In this document: positions 9,848 to 18,630 of the stretch, one piece after another
Layout: each line of letters starts with the position of its first letter
How positions within the stretch are numbered: the first letter of the stretch is position 1
Origin: Sphingobacterium sp. SRCM116780
GTDB taxonomy: Bacteria; Bacteroidota; Bacteroidia; Sphingobacteriales; Sphingobacteriaceae
Direction of reading: 5' to 3'
Assembly: GCF_021442025.1 (NCBI RefSeq)
Contig: NZ_CP090446.1
Span: 1,922,001-1,986,000, forward strand
DNA: 64,000 bases
Translations under genes and position numbers: made by a program
The notes under the pieces: model-generated
Seen by the model: the letters and a program-made list of their open reading frames with translations, nothing else
Told to the model about the DNA's origin: nothing
Database searches by the model: none

Positions 9848-10996
9848 TTAACGTGAAAAATTAAACCCCACTGCCCGACCAACAGCATCTTTTCCAAATC
9901 TATTTTTGATATCATCCATCGCTTGGTATAGACAGATCAATTCGGAGGTGTCTTCAAACAAATTCATCTGATAGTTTCCATGCACCAGGTCGGTAAACCT
10001 CAACCCTATCAATCGCAAGCGCATCCGCCGAGAATATATTTTATCAAAAAGTTCCAAAGCTACTTTTGCCAGTGTATGATCTGCAGATGTGTAGGTAACA
10101 CGACATTGCTTAGTTTCTGTGTCAAAATTTGAATACCTGATCTTGATCACCACAGTAGAAGTTAACCACTTTTCCTGACGGAGCTGGTGCGCCAGTTGCT
10201 CAGCCATGCCAGAAATTAAACTTTTTACCTCATGGATATCCATTGTATCACTGCTGAATGTTCGCTCCTTCGAAATTGACTTTCTTTCTGAGTAAGGTAC
10301 TACTTGACTCTCATCAATTCCATTTGCTTTTTTCCATAGATCAGTACCATTTTTTCCGATCATCTGCCGCAAGACCTCAACAGGCATTTCCGACAATGTC
10401 CCAATCGTTCTGATGCCAACTCTGGAAAATAACTGAAAAGTAGCATTGCCAACCATTGGCATTTTCTTAATTGACAATGGATTTAAAAAGGAATGAACGC
10501 CTACCGAAGGTATCTCACGATGGCCATGTGGCTTGGATTCTCCTGTTCCAATTTTACTGACGGTTTTATTGATGGAAAGTGCGTAACTGATCGGTAAGCC
10601 CGTCTCCTTTTCAATTCTTGCACCTAGTTCATTAGTCCATTTATAAGCCCCAAAAAACCGATCCATTCCTGTAAGATCCAGGTAGAATTCATCTATCGAA
10701 GCTTTCTCCATAACAGGTGCTCTTTCTTCGATAATTTCAGTTACTGTATGTGACAATTTTGAATACAGTTCCATATCGCCTTTCACTACTTTAGCCTGCG
10801 GACAGAGACGAAGTGCCATTTTCATGGGCATTGCAGAGCGTACTCCAAATGTCCTTGCTTCATAGGAGCAAGAGGAAACTACTCCCCTGTCACCGCCTCC
10901 AATAATGAGTGGAATGCCATTCAACTGTGAGTTGACCAACCTTTCACAGGATACAAAAAATGTATCCAGATCCATATGTACTATAGCACGCTGCAT
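9848..10996 (-). CDS. dinB: DNA polymerase IV, Y-family translesion polymerase
   Basis: The product has 382 residues, within the DinB range. The N-terminal palm motif is HMDLDTFFVSCE with D9, and the second is SIDEFYLDLTG with D102-E103, so all catalytic acids are present. This separates it from the inactive ImuB subgroup. The fingers motif SSCSYEARTFGVRSAMPM follows, then an HhH segment (IKKMPMVGNATFQLFSRVGI) and a little-finger domain to about residue 355. The C-terminus (MNLFED) resembles a beta-clamp-binding QxxLF-type segment (YQMNLFED). It is the first gene of the dinB-dnaE pair and its start is about 76 bases from the divergent repressor start, inside the operator region. Damage-induced expression is therefore likely. 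Confidence 0.92.
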   Translation of the reverse strand: MQRAIVHMDLDTFFVSCERLVNSQLNGIPLIIGGGDRGVVSSCSYEARTFGVRSAMPMKMALRLCPQAKVVKGDMELYSKLSHTVTEIIEERAPVMEKASIDEFYLDLTGMDRFFGAYKWTNELGARIEKETGLPISYALSINKTVSKIGTGESKPHGHREIPSVGVHSFLNPLSIKKMPMVGNATFQLFSRVGIRTIGTLSEMPVEVLRQMIGKNGTDLWKKANGIDESQVVPYSERKSISKERTFSSDTMDIHEVKSLISGMAEQLAHQLRQEKWLTSTVVIKIRYSNFDTETKQCRVTYTSADHTLAKVALELFDKIYSRRMRLRLIGLRFTDLVHGNYQMNLFEDTSELICLYQAMDDIKNRFGKDAVGRAVGFNFSR

Positions 10997-11018
10997 GATG
11001 TAGAATTTATTTCACAAA

Positions 11019-11072
11019 TTTGCTATGTTTTTTAGCAAAATATCCTACATTTGTTGCTATAAATCATAGCAA
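11019..11072. promoter_or_regulatory. twin operator and promoter between dinB and the LexA-like repressor
   Basis: Two copies of the same palindrome are seen: TTGCTA-N7-TAGCAA at 11020-11038 (extended by one T/A pair on each side) and at 11054-11072. Their centres are 34 bases apart. The second copy ends on the A of the repressor ATG. A Bacteroidetes-type -7 element TACATTTG lies at 11046-11053, with TTTG at 11019-11022 as a possible -33 element, so the predicted leader is only about a dozen bases. The natural binder is the adjacent XRE-S24 protein, acting on both divergent transcripts. The sites are directly visible; the binding is inferred. Confidence 0.75.
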
Positions 11073-11842
11073 TGTTATTACTCGCTGAAAATCTGCGCTT
11101 TCTGAGGAATGAAATAAAGGCATCACAGCAATCTGTGGCAGACACTCTCCTGATTACAAGAGGGCGCTACGCCAAGTATGAAGATGGAGCAAATGATCCT
11201 CCTATTGAGATTTTGCTTAAGTTGTCGCGCTTTTATAGGATTAGTGTTGATCTGCTGATATCTGTCGATCTGAGAAAATATAGGCTAGACGAAATACTCA
11301 AATTACCCGATAATCGAATATTACTACCGATTAAAACTGACACTAAAGGCGAAAACAAAATCGAAGTTATTCCTTATAAAGCTTCAATGGGTTATTTAGC
11401 CGGTTATTCCGACCCAGAATACATTGAAAATTTACAGACTATGTCTCTTCCATTTTTGCACAATGGAAAGTACAGAGCTTTTCCAGTCGAAGGTGATTCT
11501 ATGCCGCCTTATAAAGATGGAACATACATTATCGGAAGATATATAGAAAGTTTACAGGAGCTTAAAATCAATAAGACTTATTTATTGATCACCCGTACCG
11601 GATTTATATTTAAACGAATTGAAAGCATCAATGAAACATCTATTACCGTAAAATCAGATAATACTTTTTATGAAAACTACAATATTCCATTTGTCGATTT
11701 GTATGAAGCCTGGCAATATGCAGGCAGCTTCTCAAGTCAGGAATTAGAAGTGGTTGATTTAACAGATGAGGATGTAAAATCAATGCTCTTCAAGTTAATG
11801 CAAGAAGTAAAAGAAATTAAAGGGAAAGTAATTCAAAAATAG
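11072..11842 (+). CDS. XRE-S24 LexA-like self-cleaving repressor
   Basis: The product has 256 residues. Residues 1-65 form an XRE-type HTH (SQQSVADTLLITRGRYAKYE). A linker leads to a peptidase S24 domain. A110-G111 (GYLAGYSDPEY) is the likely cleavage bond, S143 (VEGDSMPPY) the nucleophile and K181 (GFIFKRI) the base. The spacings of 33 and 38 residues are close to those of LexA (35 and 37), so self-cleavage on DNA damage is likely. It is divergent from dinB-dnaE with paired operators between, so it should repress both itself and the polymerases. The short leader and the operator overlapping the ATG fit autoregulation. It is not a canonical LexA because its HTH is XRE-type. Confidence 0.88.
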   Translation: MLLLAENLRFLRNEIKASQQSVADTLLITRGRYAKYEDGANDPPIEILLKLSRFYRISVDLLISVDLRKYRLDEILKLPDNRILLPIKTDTKGENKIEVIPYKASMGYLAGYSDPEYIENLQTMSLPFLHNGKYRAFPVEGDSMPPYKDGTYIIGRYIESLQELKINKTYLLITRTGFIFKRIESINETSITVKSDNTFYENYNIPFVDLYEAWQYAGSFSSQELEVVDLTDEDVKSMLFKLMQEVKEIKGKVIQK

Positions 11843-11902
11843 ATTAGTCGTTATTTGATTTCTTTTTATTATGCATTCAACCTATATTAGTAATAAAGAC
11901 TA

Positions 11903-12226
11903 TTAATTGCTCTCAGTATCCAAGTGATCAATGATATCAATCACCAACACATCATCGGTTTTTTTATCATATGCGGCAAGGTAAAAATTTATTAATTTAG
12001 TTAGTGCCTCTAAAGAACAGAGACGTTCGTAGGGGATATTGTTCTCTACTATTATTTCTCCAAAACCTTTTTTTGAATAAAAAAACTTATAATCAGTATC
12101 GGCATTAATAGAATATTGAGCATAGATTAGAATCTCCTTCAAATGTTTAGTAGCTAAATCATCACCTAATAAATCATTTATTGTTTTTCCTCTTACTGCG
12201 TTAATAATTTCTTCTAGTTTTATCAT
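11903..12226 (-). CDS. hypothetical protein, 107 residues
   Basis: A small acidic protein without signal peptide or membrane segment. It is predicted mostly helical (TKHLKEILIYAQYSINA, SLEALTKLINFYLAAYDK). It lies 23 bases after the DUF2314-like gene on the same strand and is probably co-transcribed with it. Family not recognised. Its position beside a DUF2314-like protein next to a conflict-rich ICE makes an immunity or partner role possible, but nothing in the sequence shows it. Confidence 0.55.
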   Translation of the reverse strand: MIKLEEIINAVRGKTINDLLGDDLATKHLKEILIYAQYSINADTDYKFFYSKKGFGEIIVENNIPYERLCSLEALTKLINFYLAAYDKKTDDVLVIDIIDHLDTESN

Positions 12227-12249
12227 TTATTTACATTTTATAATTAACT

Positions 12250-13017
12250 CTAATCAACACGGTTCAATACTTTCCAGCCATCATCTTTTAAAAATCCTAC
12301 CCATAAATTATTTATCGTTATTGAACCGTCCCGATAAATAACTTTTTCCTCAATCAAGTGCTGATCTTTCTTTTGATCTTTCAAAGTAAATACCCGGTCT
12401 ATTTCATCAAAATTTGGAAACCCATTTAATTCTAAATCTTCGACAAAAGATATTTTCAGAACTGCCTCTATCTTGCTACGTGTTTCTTCATTGATCTCTA
12501 TGTTATTCTCAATCAATATATTTTCAGCTTCTTTCCTGAAATCTTTACATGAAAGTATACCGTTAAGGTCTTTATTATTGTAAAAATTTTCAATAGTGAT
12601 GATTGCTCCTTCAGCACTTGATCGATCCGGTCTGAAAAAATCATTCCCCTCATCAATTCTAACTCCATAATATCCATCGAAATTTATTCTTTCATCTTCA
12701 TCAAGTGTTCTTCTGTAATATCTAATTGTGTAACCTCCAATCAATCTTGCATCTTCAATAACCAACCAATCTATAGCATCAGCTAATGGAACACGTTCGG
12801 GATCACCATTTTCCGCCAGAACTCCTACATAGTATTCGCCTTCAATCCTAACATTCTCCAGCCAGACAAATACCTGATTATTATTACTATATTTAATTGA
12901 ATTATATCCCGAAAAACCATTTTTTATCAATTCATTAAAATACCATATTGTGTTTTTGGCTTTGTAAACAGCATATATATAGTCTTGATTTACTTCAATT
13001 ATGATTTGATTGTTCAT
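12250..13017 (-). CDS. DUF2314-like protein
   Basis: The product has 255 residues and no signal peptide. Residues about 49-107 match the look of DUF2314: VFVWLENVRIEGEYYVGVLA, then DAIDWLVIEDARLIGGYTIR. The consensus has a tryptophan-containing strand, an N-P loop, DWMxxx and GGYTxR. The remaining 150 residues are acidic and unrecognised; they end in a short strand-rich unit (GSITINNLWVGFLKDDGW). Its start overlaps the stop of a 37-codon ORF (ATGA). The biochemical role of DUF2314 is not known to me. Confidence 0.6.
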   Translation of the reverse strand: MNNQIIIEVNQDYIYAVYKAKNTIWYFNELIKNGFSGYNSIKYSNNNQVFVWLENVRIEGEYYVGVLAENGDPERVPLADAIDWLVIEDARLIGGYTIRYYRRTLDEDERINFDGYYGVRIDEGNDFFRPDRSSAEGAIITIENFYNNKDLNGILSCKDFRKEAENILIENNIEINEETRSKIEAVLKISFVEDLELNGFPNFDEIDRVFTLKDQKKDQHLIEEKVIYRDGSITINNLWVGFLKDDGWKVLNRVD

Positions 13018-13127
13018 GGCAGATTTTTTTTTACCCGTTGTGTTTTCCCTCTAGGATTAAAAGGCATTCTCTGCTCTGTAATAGCCGGATCTACTTTTAA
13101 GTAGAAACTGGATATAATTTTTTTCAT
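13014..13127 (-). CDS. 37-residue ORF coupled to the DUF2314-like gene
   Basis: The ATG is at 13125-13127 and the frame ends in TGA at 13014-13016, overlapping the next ATG as ATGA. The peptide begins MKKIISSFYLKVDPAITEQR and continues MPFNPRGKTQRVKKNLP, a basic tail. It may be a real small protein or the remaining end of a longer gene. The ATGA junction supports translation. The rest of 13128-13274 shows no gene. Confidence 0.4.
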   Translation of the reverse strand: MKKIISSFYLKVDPAITEQRMPFNPRGKTQRVKKNLP

Positions 13128-13274
13128 AGGTTGAGATGTGTTTTTTCTAAGTTGAAATTTCCTGCGCAATTTATTCTATTTTAAAATATTAAAACATAGG
13201 TATTTTCACGGAATAATGAATTACAACTTATACTTTGTTACTCAATTACACTCCTTTTCTATTTTAATTGTAAC

Positions 13275-13301
13275 AAAAAAGGACAGTCTAATAGACTGTC
13301 C
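13275..13301 (-). terminator. intrinsic terminator of the tra operon
   Basis: GGACAGTCT (13281-13289) pairs perfectly with AGACTGTCC (13293-13301) around a 3-base loop. On the minus strand it is followed by six Ts (13275-13280). It lies 21 bases past the stop of traQ and ends the traE-traQ transcript. Confidence 0.85.
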
Positions 13302-13321
13302 AAGCATATTTTTATCCTTCA

Positions 13322-13789
13322 CTAATTTATCCTTACAGAGCCTTGATTCTGATTGTTAAATTGGAAAGAAATCTGCTTTTCATTACCAAAGCTATCCACT
13401 ATCCAAATATCAAAATTTTGCGATACGGTTGATCCAGAAGTATAATAAAGCCTAAATTCTTTTTCAGGCAATGCATAAAGATCATTTGGGAAATAGGGTT
13501 TATGACCAAAATAGCTCAATGATCCCTGGCCCTCATTCTGAAAGTAGCGCAGATAATATTTGTTTCCTGCATAATCTCCATTAGAAATTATTGAAATTCT
13601 AATCTCAACAGTTTCTCCAAACGTAATACTTTTTGGTACAGGCATGACGTTGAGCTCAAAAGAAAAGTTCTCCTGAATGTCCAAACTTTCCTTATCGCAA
13701 CCGGATAAAATTACGGTTCCTGCCATCATCATCAATCCAAGAAGAAATGTACCCAGTGACATTTGCCATTTATTCATTATTTTTTTCAT
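13322..13789 (-). CDS. traQ: conjugative transposon protein TraQ (DUF3872)
   Basis: The product has 155 residues. A signal peptide ends in a lipobox-like ILSGC (Cys about 31), so it is probably an outer-membrane or periplasmic lipoprotein. The body (PVPKSITFGETVEIRISI, YYLRYFQNEGQGSL, FRLYYTSGS, QNFDIWIVDSFGNEK) matches the beta-rich TraQ/DUF3872 family found at the end of Bacteroidetes tra operons. It is last in the operon here, 14 bases after traO, and is followed by a terminator. No traP primase gene sits between traO and traQ as in CTnDOT. The exact role of TraQ in mating-pore assembly is not established. Confidence 0.85.
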   Translation of the reverse strand: MKKIMNKWQMSLGTFLLGLMMMAGTVILSGCDKESLDIQENFSFELNVMPVPKSITFGETVEIRISIISNGDYAGNKYYLRYFQNEGQGSLSYFGHKPYFPNDLYALPEKEFRLYYTSGSTVSQNFDIWIVDSFGNEKQISFQFNNQNQGSVRIN

Positions 13790-13803
13790 AACGTTTTTTG
13801 ATT

Positions 13804-14361
13804 TCAGAAGTTAAAACGAAAACCTATTCCTGTAGACGGCCTAAATTGCTCCAGATCAGTACCCCAAAGCACCCTGATTCGTCCCTGCAGCATAAGTACC
13901 ACTCTATCGGACAGATAGGTCTCTAAGGACAATCTTCCCCCTGTTCCATAAATGAAATTATTTTCATCCAGCAACTTTGCACCGTCAAGCAAAAGACTGT
14001 CGCCTTTATTGACAATTTCATAGCCTCCAACACCGGTCAATCCAACATTAAGTGTAATAAACTTTTTTGCATCCGAAAGTAACTGTACACTGTAACCAAC
14101 TTCTCCTAGATAGCTTTCCAACGGAATCTGCCATTCCCTATATGCTGTTGTCTTTCGCTGATACTCTGCTCCCCAGATCCAGTAATTTCCTTGTCTTGCG
14201 AATCTGTTCAAAGTTACATTGACATAGAAATTTCTATTGGCTTCTTTGGCCGACAAAATGCCTGTGTTTACTTCAATCGCCTTTTGTTTATAAATCATGC
14301 GCTGCGAATATCCAGTAATACTGATGAGGCAAAGCACTAAAACAATGATGTATTTTTTCAT
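13804..14361 (-). CDS. traO: conjugative transposon protein TraO
   Basis: The product has 185 residues with a cleavable signal peptide (MKKYIIVLVLCLISITGYSQ). The rest is made of amphipathic strands (FYVNVTLNRFARQGNYWIWG, LSLETYLSDRVVLMLQGR) and ends with the aromatic GIGFRFNF. That terminus is typical of an outer-membrane beta-barrel and of TraO. It lies between traN and traQ with 11- and 14-base gaps. It is inferred to form part of the outer-membrane portion of the mating apparatus. Confidence 0.88.
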   Translation of the reverse strand: MKKYIIVLVLCLISITGYSQRMIYKQKAIEVNTGILSAKEANRNFYVNVTLNRFARQGNYWIWGAEYQRKTTAYREWQIPLESYLGEVGYSVQLLSDAKKFITLNVGLTGVGGYEIVNKGDSLLLDGAKLLDENNFIYGTGGRLSLETYLSDRVVLMLQGRIRVLWGTDLEQFRPSTGIGFRFNF

Positions 14362-14372
14362 AAGTTTTTGCT

Positions 14373-15257
14373 TTATTGATTAATTTTTATTTTCATTTCG
14401 GACACAGGTTTCGCATCAACCAAATCAGAATTATTTATTTCCAGAACCTGGTTTCTCGCACCATTTTTTTCATATAATGCTATTTTTAAAATCTGGTCAT
14501 CAGTAATGGTAAATTGATCCACGAGTACAACGTTAGAAGCTGACGAATCGTCCGATATGATCTCCATCATTGGGTACTCCCGCAATGGGATAAGCTGCTT
14601 TTCCTGCGAAACGGTTCTCTTTGCAACTTGTTTGTCAACTATTTTGAATGTGCAAAAGTCCGTTATAAACGGAACGTTCGATGTATTCTTAACCTCTGTA
14701 TGAAAGTAAAATTTACCGTTATGCACATATATCCCTTTTAAAAGAAACTGTATCCCATAAGATTTGGAAGCAATATGTCTGATATTCCTTTTATTTTTCT
14801 GGTAGATGGCTTTCAGTAATCCTTCGGTTAACGATGGCGGATTGAACCCCAATTCCTCAAATTGCACAGTCTTTCCCTCTTCCCTTTCATTATCCTGCTG
14901 CATTTTTAAGAGGTCATAGTTTAATGTCATGGGAGCTGGACTGTAGGTTACATTGAAATTGTAAAATTTTCCATCTTCCGTGATTACGCTGAAATTAGTC
15001 TCTTCTGCAAAACCTTTAACACCCGCCTTAACACGCAATACGTTCTGTGCATCTTCGGCCTTTCCTGCAATAAGATAATCTGATCCCAGATCGGCATATC
15101 GTATCGAGGCAGGAAAGATTAAATGAGTGGTCTTGTTATAAGTAACTTCTAATTGATAGGGTTCTACCTTGCCTGCTTCCAGAGACTGCTGTCCAAAACT
15201 TTTGAAAAACAAGCCAAAAAATAGGGCTATCGCCAGTGTATTTTTAATAAAGTTCAT
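14373..15257 (-). CDS. traN: conjugative transposon protein TraN (DUF4138)
   Basis: The product has 294 residues with a signal peptide (MNFIKNTLAIALFFGLFFKS). The N-terminal half has the TraN signature: YNKTTHLIFPASIRYADLGS, VLRVKAGVKGFAEETNFSVI and FYNFNVTYS. The family is the VirB9-like periplasmic component that sits with TraM and TraO in the outer-membrane core complex. Gene order traM-traN-traO is conserved. Confidence 0.92.
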   Translation of the reverse strand: MNFIKNTLAIALFFGLFFKSFGQQSLEAGKVEPYQLEVTYNKTTHLIFPASIRYADLGSDYLIAGKAEDAQNVLRVKAGVKGFAEETNFSVITEDGKFYNFNVTYSPAPMTLNYDLLKMQQDNEREEGKTVQFEELGFNPPSLTEGLLKAIYQKNKRNIRHIASKSYGIQFLLKGIYVHNGKFYFHTEVKNTSNVPFITDFCTFKIVDKQVAKRTVSQEKQLIPLREYPMMEIISDDSSASNVVLVDQFTITDDQILKIALYEKNGARNQVLEINNSDLVDAKPVSEMKIKINQ

Positions 15258-15279
15258 AATTCAATTTTTGATTTAACGA

Positions 15280-16605
15280 TTATTTTTTTGCCAGTAATAA
15301 TACCTGGTGACCTGCTTTTAATGTCACTTTGGTCATCCTTATTTTTTTTGAAAAATAGCCGGACACTCCCTGAATGGCACTCCGCGCAAGATCCCCGACA
15401 ACTTGTTGTCCCGCCGAACTTGACATCGAAATGTTCATTCCTGATGAACTCTGACTCATGTTCCCTGCTATTTCGCCTGCAGCATTGATTTCATCTGATC
15501 CTGGTACTGACAGTCCAGGCTGCCCATTCAGATCATACACGATGATCTCAACAGGCAGGATATTGCCATCAACCTCAACCGAGGAAATCTTTAACTGTAA
15601 CCTGTTACCCTGAAACTTAGTTCCTGCTACCAAAATAGTCCCCTTTGGTACAGTATGACTGGCAAGCACCGCATTTTCCTGCAAACGAAGTTTGACAGAT
15701 CCTTCACCGCTAATGATCTGGGTTTCCATAACTGTTGCTCGAATGCTGTTTTTTACAATGTCTACCTGCCGGGTTACTCCAGAAGTGATAAAAGAACGGT
15801 TTCGTTCTTCTTCCATACTGGTAAGAAAACTTTGGTCATCCGGTTCTCGGTACAGCGCTGTGACTATATTTTTCCTCACTCCTTTAACACCTTCCAACCT
15901 ATCATTTTGGGTAAGTGCTGTCTGATTTGTATTGCCCGTTGAATCTACAGGTACAGATCCCGTTTGTGCTCCCATTGGAAGATATTTTGATGCCATCGCA
16001 TATGACTTCTCCATAAGGGTTAATTGATCATTTAAAGTAGGTGTCGCAGGTACATCTTTTTCTGAAAGCCGTTCCTTTAATTGATCAACCTGCCTGCGTA
16101 ATTCCAGCTTTTCCCGATCATCATCTTGATAAAAAGAACTGAGTGTGTTCTGTGCATTCCGATAGCTTGCCAAAGGGCTGTTTTGATATCCCGTATTTCC
16201 GGGACTACCAGTCATGCCATCAGAGGTTATGCCCGAAGCGGGAACTTCACCTGCTGCTCCACTATCGCTACTGTTCCAGTAATCCGACAATGAATTCAGT
16301 GAATTTCTTTTCGCCGCTTCACCTTCTTCCGCAAGCTGTTTTTCATATGCTTTTTGCTTGTCAGCCTGCAGCCCCTTATCGGTTGCTTCTGGAACCGCAT
16401 TCTTTAGTCCAATATCCTTTTTCTCATCATCAGTACCTTCAGGTTTGAAGATCAAATAAAGGCATCCAATAAATACGATACCCATGAGAACAAAAATCAA
16501 GGGTTTGGTAAACCTTTCCTTTTTTGATACAATACCAGATGTGTTATTTTCGGGAGTTCCGTCATCTACGATGATGTTCACTCGTTTATTCTCTTTCTCT
16601 TCCAT
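15280..16605 (-). CDS. traM: conjugative transposon protein TraM (VirB10-like)
   Basis: The product has 441 residues. A cytoplasmic basic start (KERFTKPLIF) precedes one membrane segment at about residues 33-50 (LIFVLMGIVFIGCLYLIF). A long low-complexity periplasmic linker rich in Ser, Gly and Gln follows, with a short coiled coil near 165-185. The C-terminal beta domain (ILVAGTKFQGNRLQLKISSV, VIVYDLNGQPGL-like segment) is the conserved TraM domain. Topology and place match VirB10-type scaffold proteins that span the envelope. Its start overlaps traL by 20 bases. Confidence 0.9.
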   Translation of the reverse strand: MEEKENKRVNIIVDDGTPENNTSGIVSKKERFTKPLIFVLMGIVFIGCLYLIFKPEGTDDEKKDIGLKNAVPEATDKGLQADKQKAYEKQLAEEGEAAKRNSLNSLSDYWNSSDSGAAGEVPASGITSDGMTGSPGNTGYQNSPLASYRNAQNTLSSFYQDDDREKLELRRQVDQLKERLSEKDVPATPTLNDQLTLMEKSYAMASKYLPMGAQTGSVPVDSTGNTNQTALTQNDRLEGVKGVRKNIVTALYREPDDQSFLTSMEEERNRSFITSGVTRQVDIVKNSIRATVMETQIISGEGSVKLRLQENAVLASHTVPKGTILVAGTKFQGNRLQLKISSVEVDGNILPVEIIVYDLNGQPGLSVPGSDEINAAGEIAGNMSQSSSGMNISMSSSAGQQVVGDLARSAIQGVSGYFSKKIRMTKVTLKAGHQVLLLAKK

Positions 16606-16870
16606 TTCTAAGGTTTTTATTGTTGATCAAAACTGAATCTTTGCTTAAAGATTCTCCATTAACTCTCGCTGTGGATTCAATATGATTAATTGAAATCTGA
16701 TCCTCCTTACCCAGATCATACCAAACTTTTGCTAGTACGCCGATACCCAATAGGAGATATAGCATAAAAAACACAATGACATACTTACACTGGGTCTTCA
16801 GCGGCAAAGCCCGCCACTTGAGGTCAAGTTTATCTAACTCACCATTTATAGCTGCTCTAAAATTTTTCAT
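16586..16870 (-). CDS. traL: conjugative transposon protein TraL (DUF3989)
   Basis: The product has 94 residues with one membrane segment (CKYVIVFFMLYLLLGIGVLA, about 28-47). This is the size and topology of TraL between traK and traM. Its 3' end overlaps traM by 20 bases. The sequence is too short for motif assignment, so the call leans on position and the single helix. Confidence 0.8.
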   Translation of the reverse strand: MKNFRAAINGELDKLDLKWRALPLKTQCKYVIVFFMLYLLLGIGVLAKVWYDLGKEDQISINHIESTARVNGESLSKDSVLINNKNLRNGRERE

Positions 16871-16968
16871 AGTATTTCTTTGTTAAAAACGAAAATCTCT
16901 TTATCAGCCTTTTCCATATAGGATTATCACAGTTGCTTTACCGAGGTTTTCATTCAATTTTCTAAAAA

Positions 16969-17592
16969 CTAACGTTCAATAACTTCTTCATCCTTATTGG
17001 AAATTACCCCGAATTTCAAAATCTGAAATCCCTGTGGATTACTATCAGATCTTACACTATTCAGCAGGTTACAGGAGGTCACCAAACTTCTTCTGGTCAA
17101 ATTGCTGGATCTGATAATAAACTGTTTCGCGTAGGTTGTGACCGAATAAGGATAGGAATTGAAATCACAGACCACACTATCAACCTCAATGCGCTGCTGC
17201 ACATTTCCCGAAATAATCCTGTTATAATATCCTTTCTCTGATAGATCCCGATAATAATCGAATGCACTTTTGTCAGCAAGATCAAATGCTCTTTTCATAT
17301 TGCTTTCAATAGCTGCTTTATCAGGGGCTAATGTGAAGAACAGCTCATGAAATCTTCTCACATGTTCCCGTGCTTCAACCGGTCTATTGATAGACGCATC
17401 CTGCGACAAGGCCAGCATCAGTGATTTACCCTGGTCAAGTACATAGATTTTTTCCCGTTGTTCTGTTGCAAAAGCGTACGATTTCCAGATTGCTAATCCT
17501 GTCACTAAAATGCAGAGCAGCGCAAAAACAATAGTATATAACCTGATCAGCTTAAAACTATTTTCAATATTTCGAAGTGTCTTAAATTCCAT
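16969..17592 (-). CDS. traK: conjugative transposon protein TraK (VirB8-like)
   Basis: I chose the ATG at 17592 (MEFKTLRNIENSFKLIRLYT), giving 207 residues. The longer frame to 17664 would add 24 basic residues lying inside traJ. An N-terminal membrane helix (about 19-36, YTIVFALLCILVTGLAIW) is followed by a periplasmic domain with EHVRRFHELFFTLAPDK and FQILKFGV. These match TraK, which takes the place of the VirB8 assembly factor. The gap to traL is about 100 bases with no gene visible. Confidence 0.9.
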   Translation of the reverse strand: MEFKTLRNIENSFKLIRLYTIVFALLCILVTGLAIWKSYAFATEQREKIYVLDQGKSLMLALSQDASINRPVEAREHVRRFHELFFTLAPDKAAIESNMKRAFDLADKSAFDYYRDLSEKGYYNRIISGNVQQRIEVDSVVCDFNSYPYSVTTYAKQFIIRSSNLTRRSLVTSCNLLNSVRSDSNPQGFQILKFGVISNKDEEVIER

Positions 17593-17602
17593 AACTCTAT
17601 TT

Positions 17603-18616
17603 TTATTTTTGTTCAGATCCCTTTTTTTGCAACAGTTCTCCCGAAATACTTCCTGCGATAGCACCTGCTCCCGCTCCTGCTACATTTCCACTTCGCATCG
17701 CTGCCTGGCTCACATTTCTGGTAAAGTTACCAGCTCCTCCTGCCTGAATGATCCAACTGGTCACCGTAGGTATCGTGAAATAACCCACAATGCCTATGAT
17801 CATAAAAATCACATAAACAGTGTTGCTTGTATCAGGAATGAAGGTCGGATCGTTTAACATTTCTATGTCCTGTTCCAAGATCAATGATTGGATCTTGGCA
17901 AGCATGGCACTGAACATATCAGCAACAGGAAGCCAGAGATAAACACTGATATATCTGGTCAGCCATTGTGTCAATGTACTTTGAAACCCGTCCCACACAC
18001 TAATTGCAAATGCGATTGGCCCTAATATGGATAGCACAATGAGGAAAAATGTCCTGATCGTATCGATCACAAGAGCAGCAGCCTGAAACAGGATCTCAAG
18101 TAGCTCCCGTAACCACTTCTTTGTTGCCTGCTCCATATTGTAGGCTGTCCGATCCATATACATGCCTGCCATTGTAACCAGATCATTGGGTGACCAGCCA
18201 AGCTCCTCCAATTTCTTATCAAATTCTTCATTATTGACCATATAAGCCGTTTCAGGGTTTCTTAGCGTAGCTTCTTTTTCAAGCAGATCCTTTTGTTGCT
18301 GGAGTTTGTTGAGATCCAGTACCTGAGTATCCAGCATTCCATGCGTACCTTGTACTATCGGACTCATAACTCCATTAAGCGTTCCCAATACAATAGTTGG
18401 AAAAAACATGATACAGATACCTATTGCAAAAGGTCGCAATAATGGGAAAACATCAATTGGCTCCGCTCTGCTAAGTGCCTGCCACACTTTTAAGGCGACA
18501 TAAAATAGAGCCCCAAGTCCTGCTACTCCTTTGGCAACGCTGGCCATTGTTGCGGACATTGGCAGCATCTCATCGTAGAGCCCTCTTAACAGCTCGTGTA
18601 GATTATTAAATTCCAT
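17603..18616 (-). CDS. traJ: conjugative transposon protein TraJ (VirB6-like)
   Basis: The product has 337 residues and many membrane segments. These include GLGALFYVALKVW, LLRPFAIGICIMFFPTIVLG, TFFLIVLSILGPIAFAISVW and VIFMIIGIVGYFTIPTV. The conserved TraJ surrounding WDGFQSTLTQWLTRYISVYL is present. It is the inner-membrane polytopic subunit of the mating channel. It lies 14 bases after traI and 10 before traK. Confidence 0.92.
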   Translation of the reverse strand: MEFNNLHELLRGLYDEMLPMSATMASVAKGVAGLGALFYVALKVWQALSRAEPIDVFPLLRPFAIGICIMFFPTIVLGTLNGVMSPIVQGTHGMLDTQVLDLNKLQQQKDLLEKEATLRNPETAYMVNNEEFDKKLEELGWSPNDLVTMAGMYMDRTAYNMEQATKKWLRELLEILFQAAALVIDTIRTFFLIVLSILGPIAFAISVWDGFQSTLTQWLTRYISVYLWLPVADMFSAMLAKIQSLILEQDIEMLNDPTFIPDTSNTVYVIFMIIGIVGYFTIPTVTSWIIQAGGAGNFTRNVSQAAMRSGNVAGAGAGAIAGSISGELLQKKGSEQK

Positions 18617-18630
18617 GATTCTAAGATTTA

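Noticed and set aside
17593..17664. 24-residue extension of traK
   Set aside because: It lies inside traJ and adds no family sequence; the internal ATG at 17592 fits TraK.
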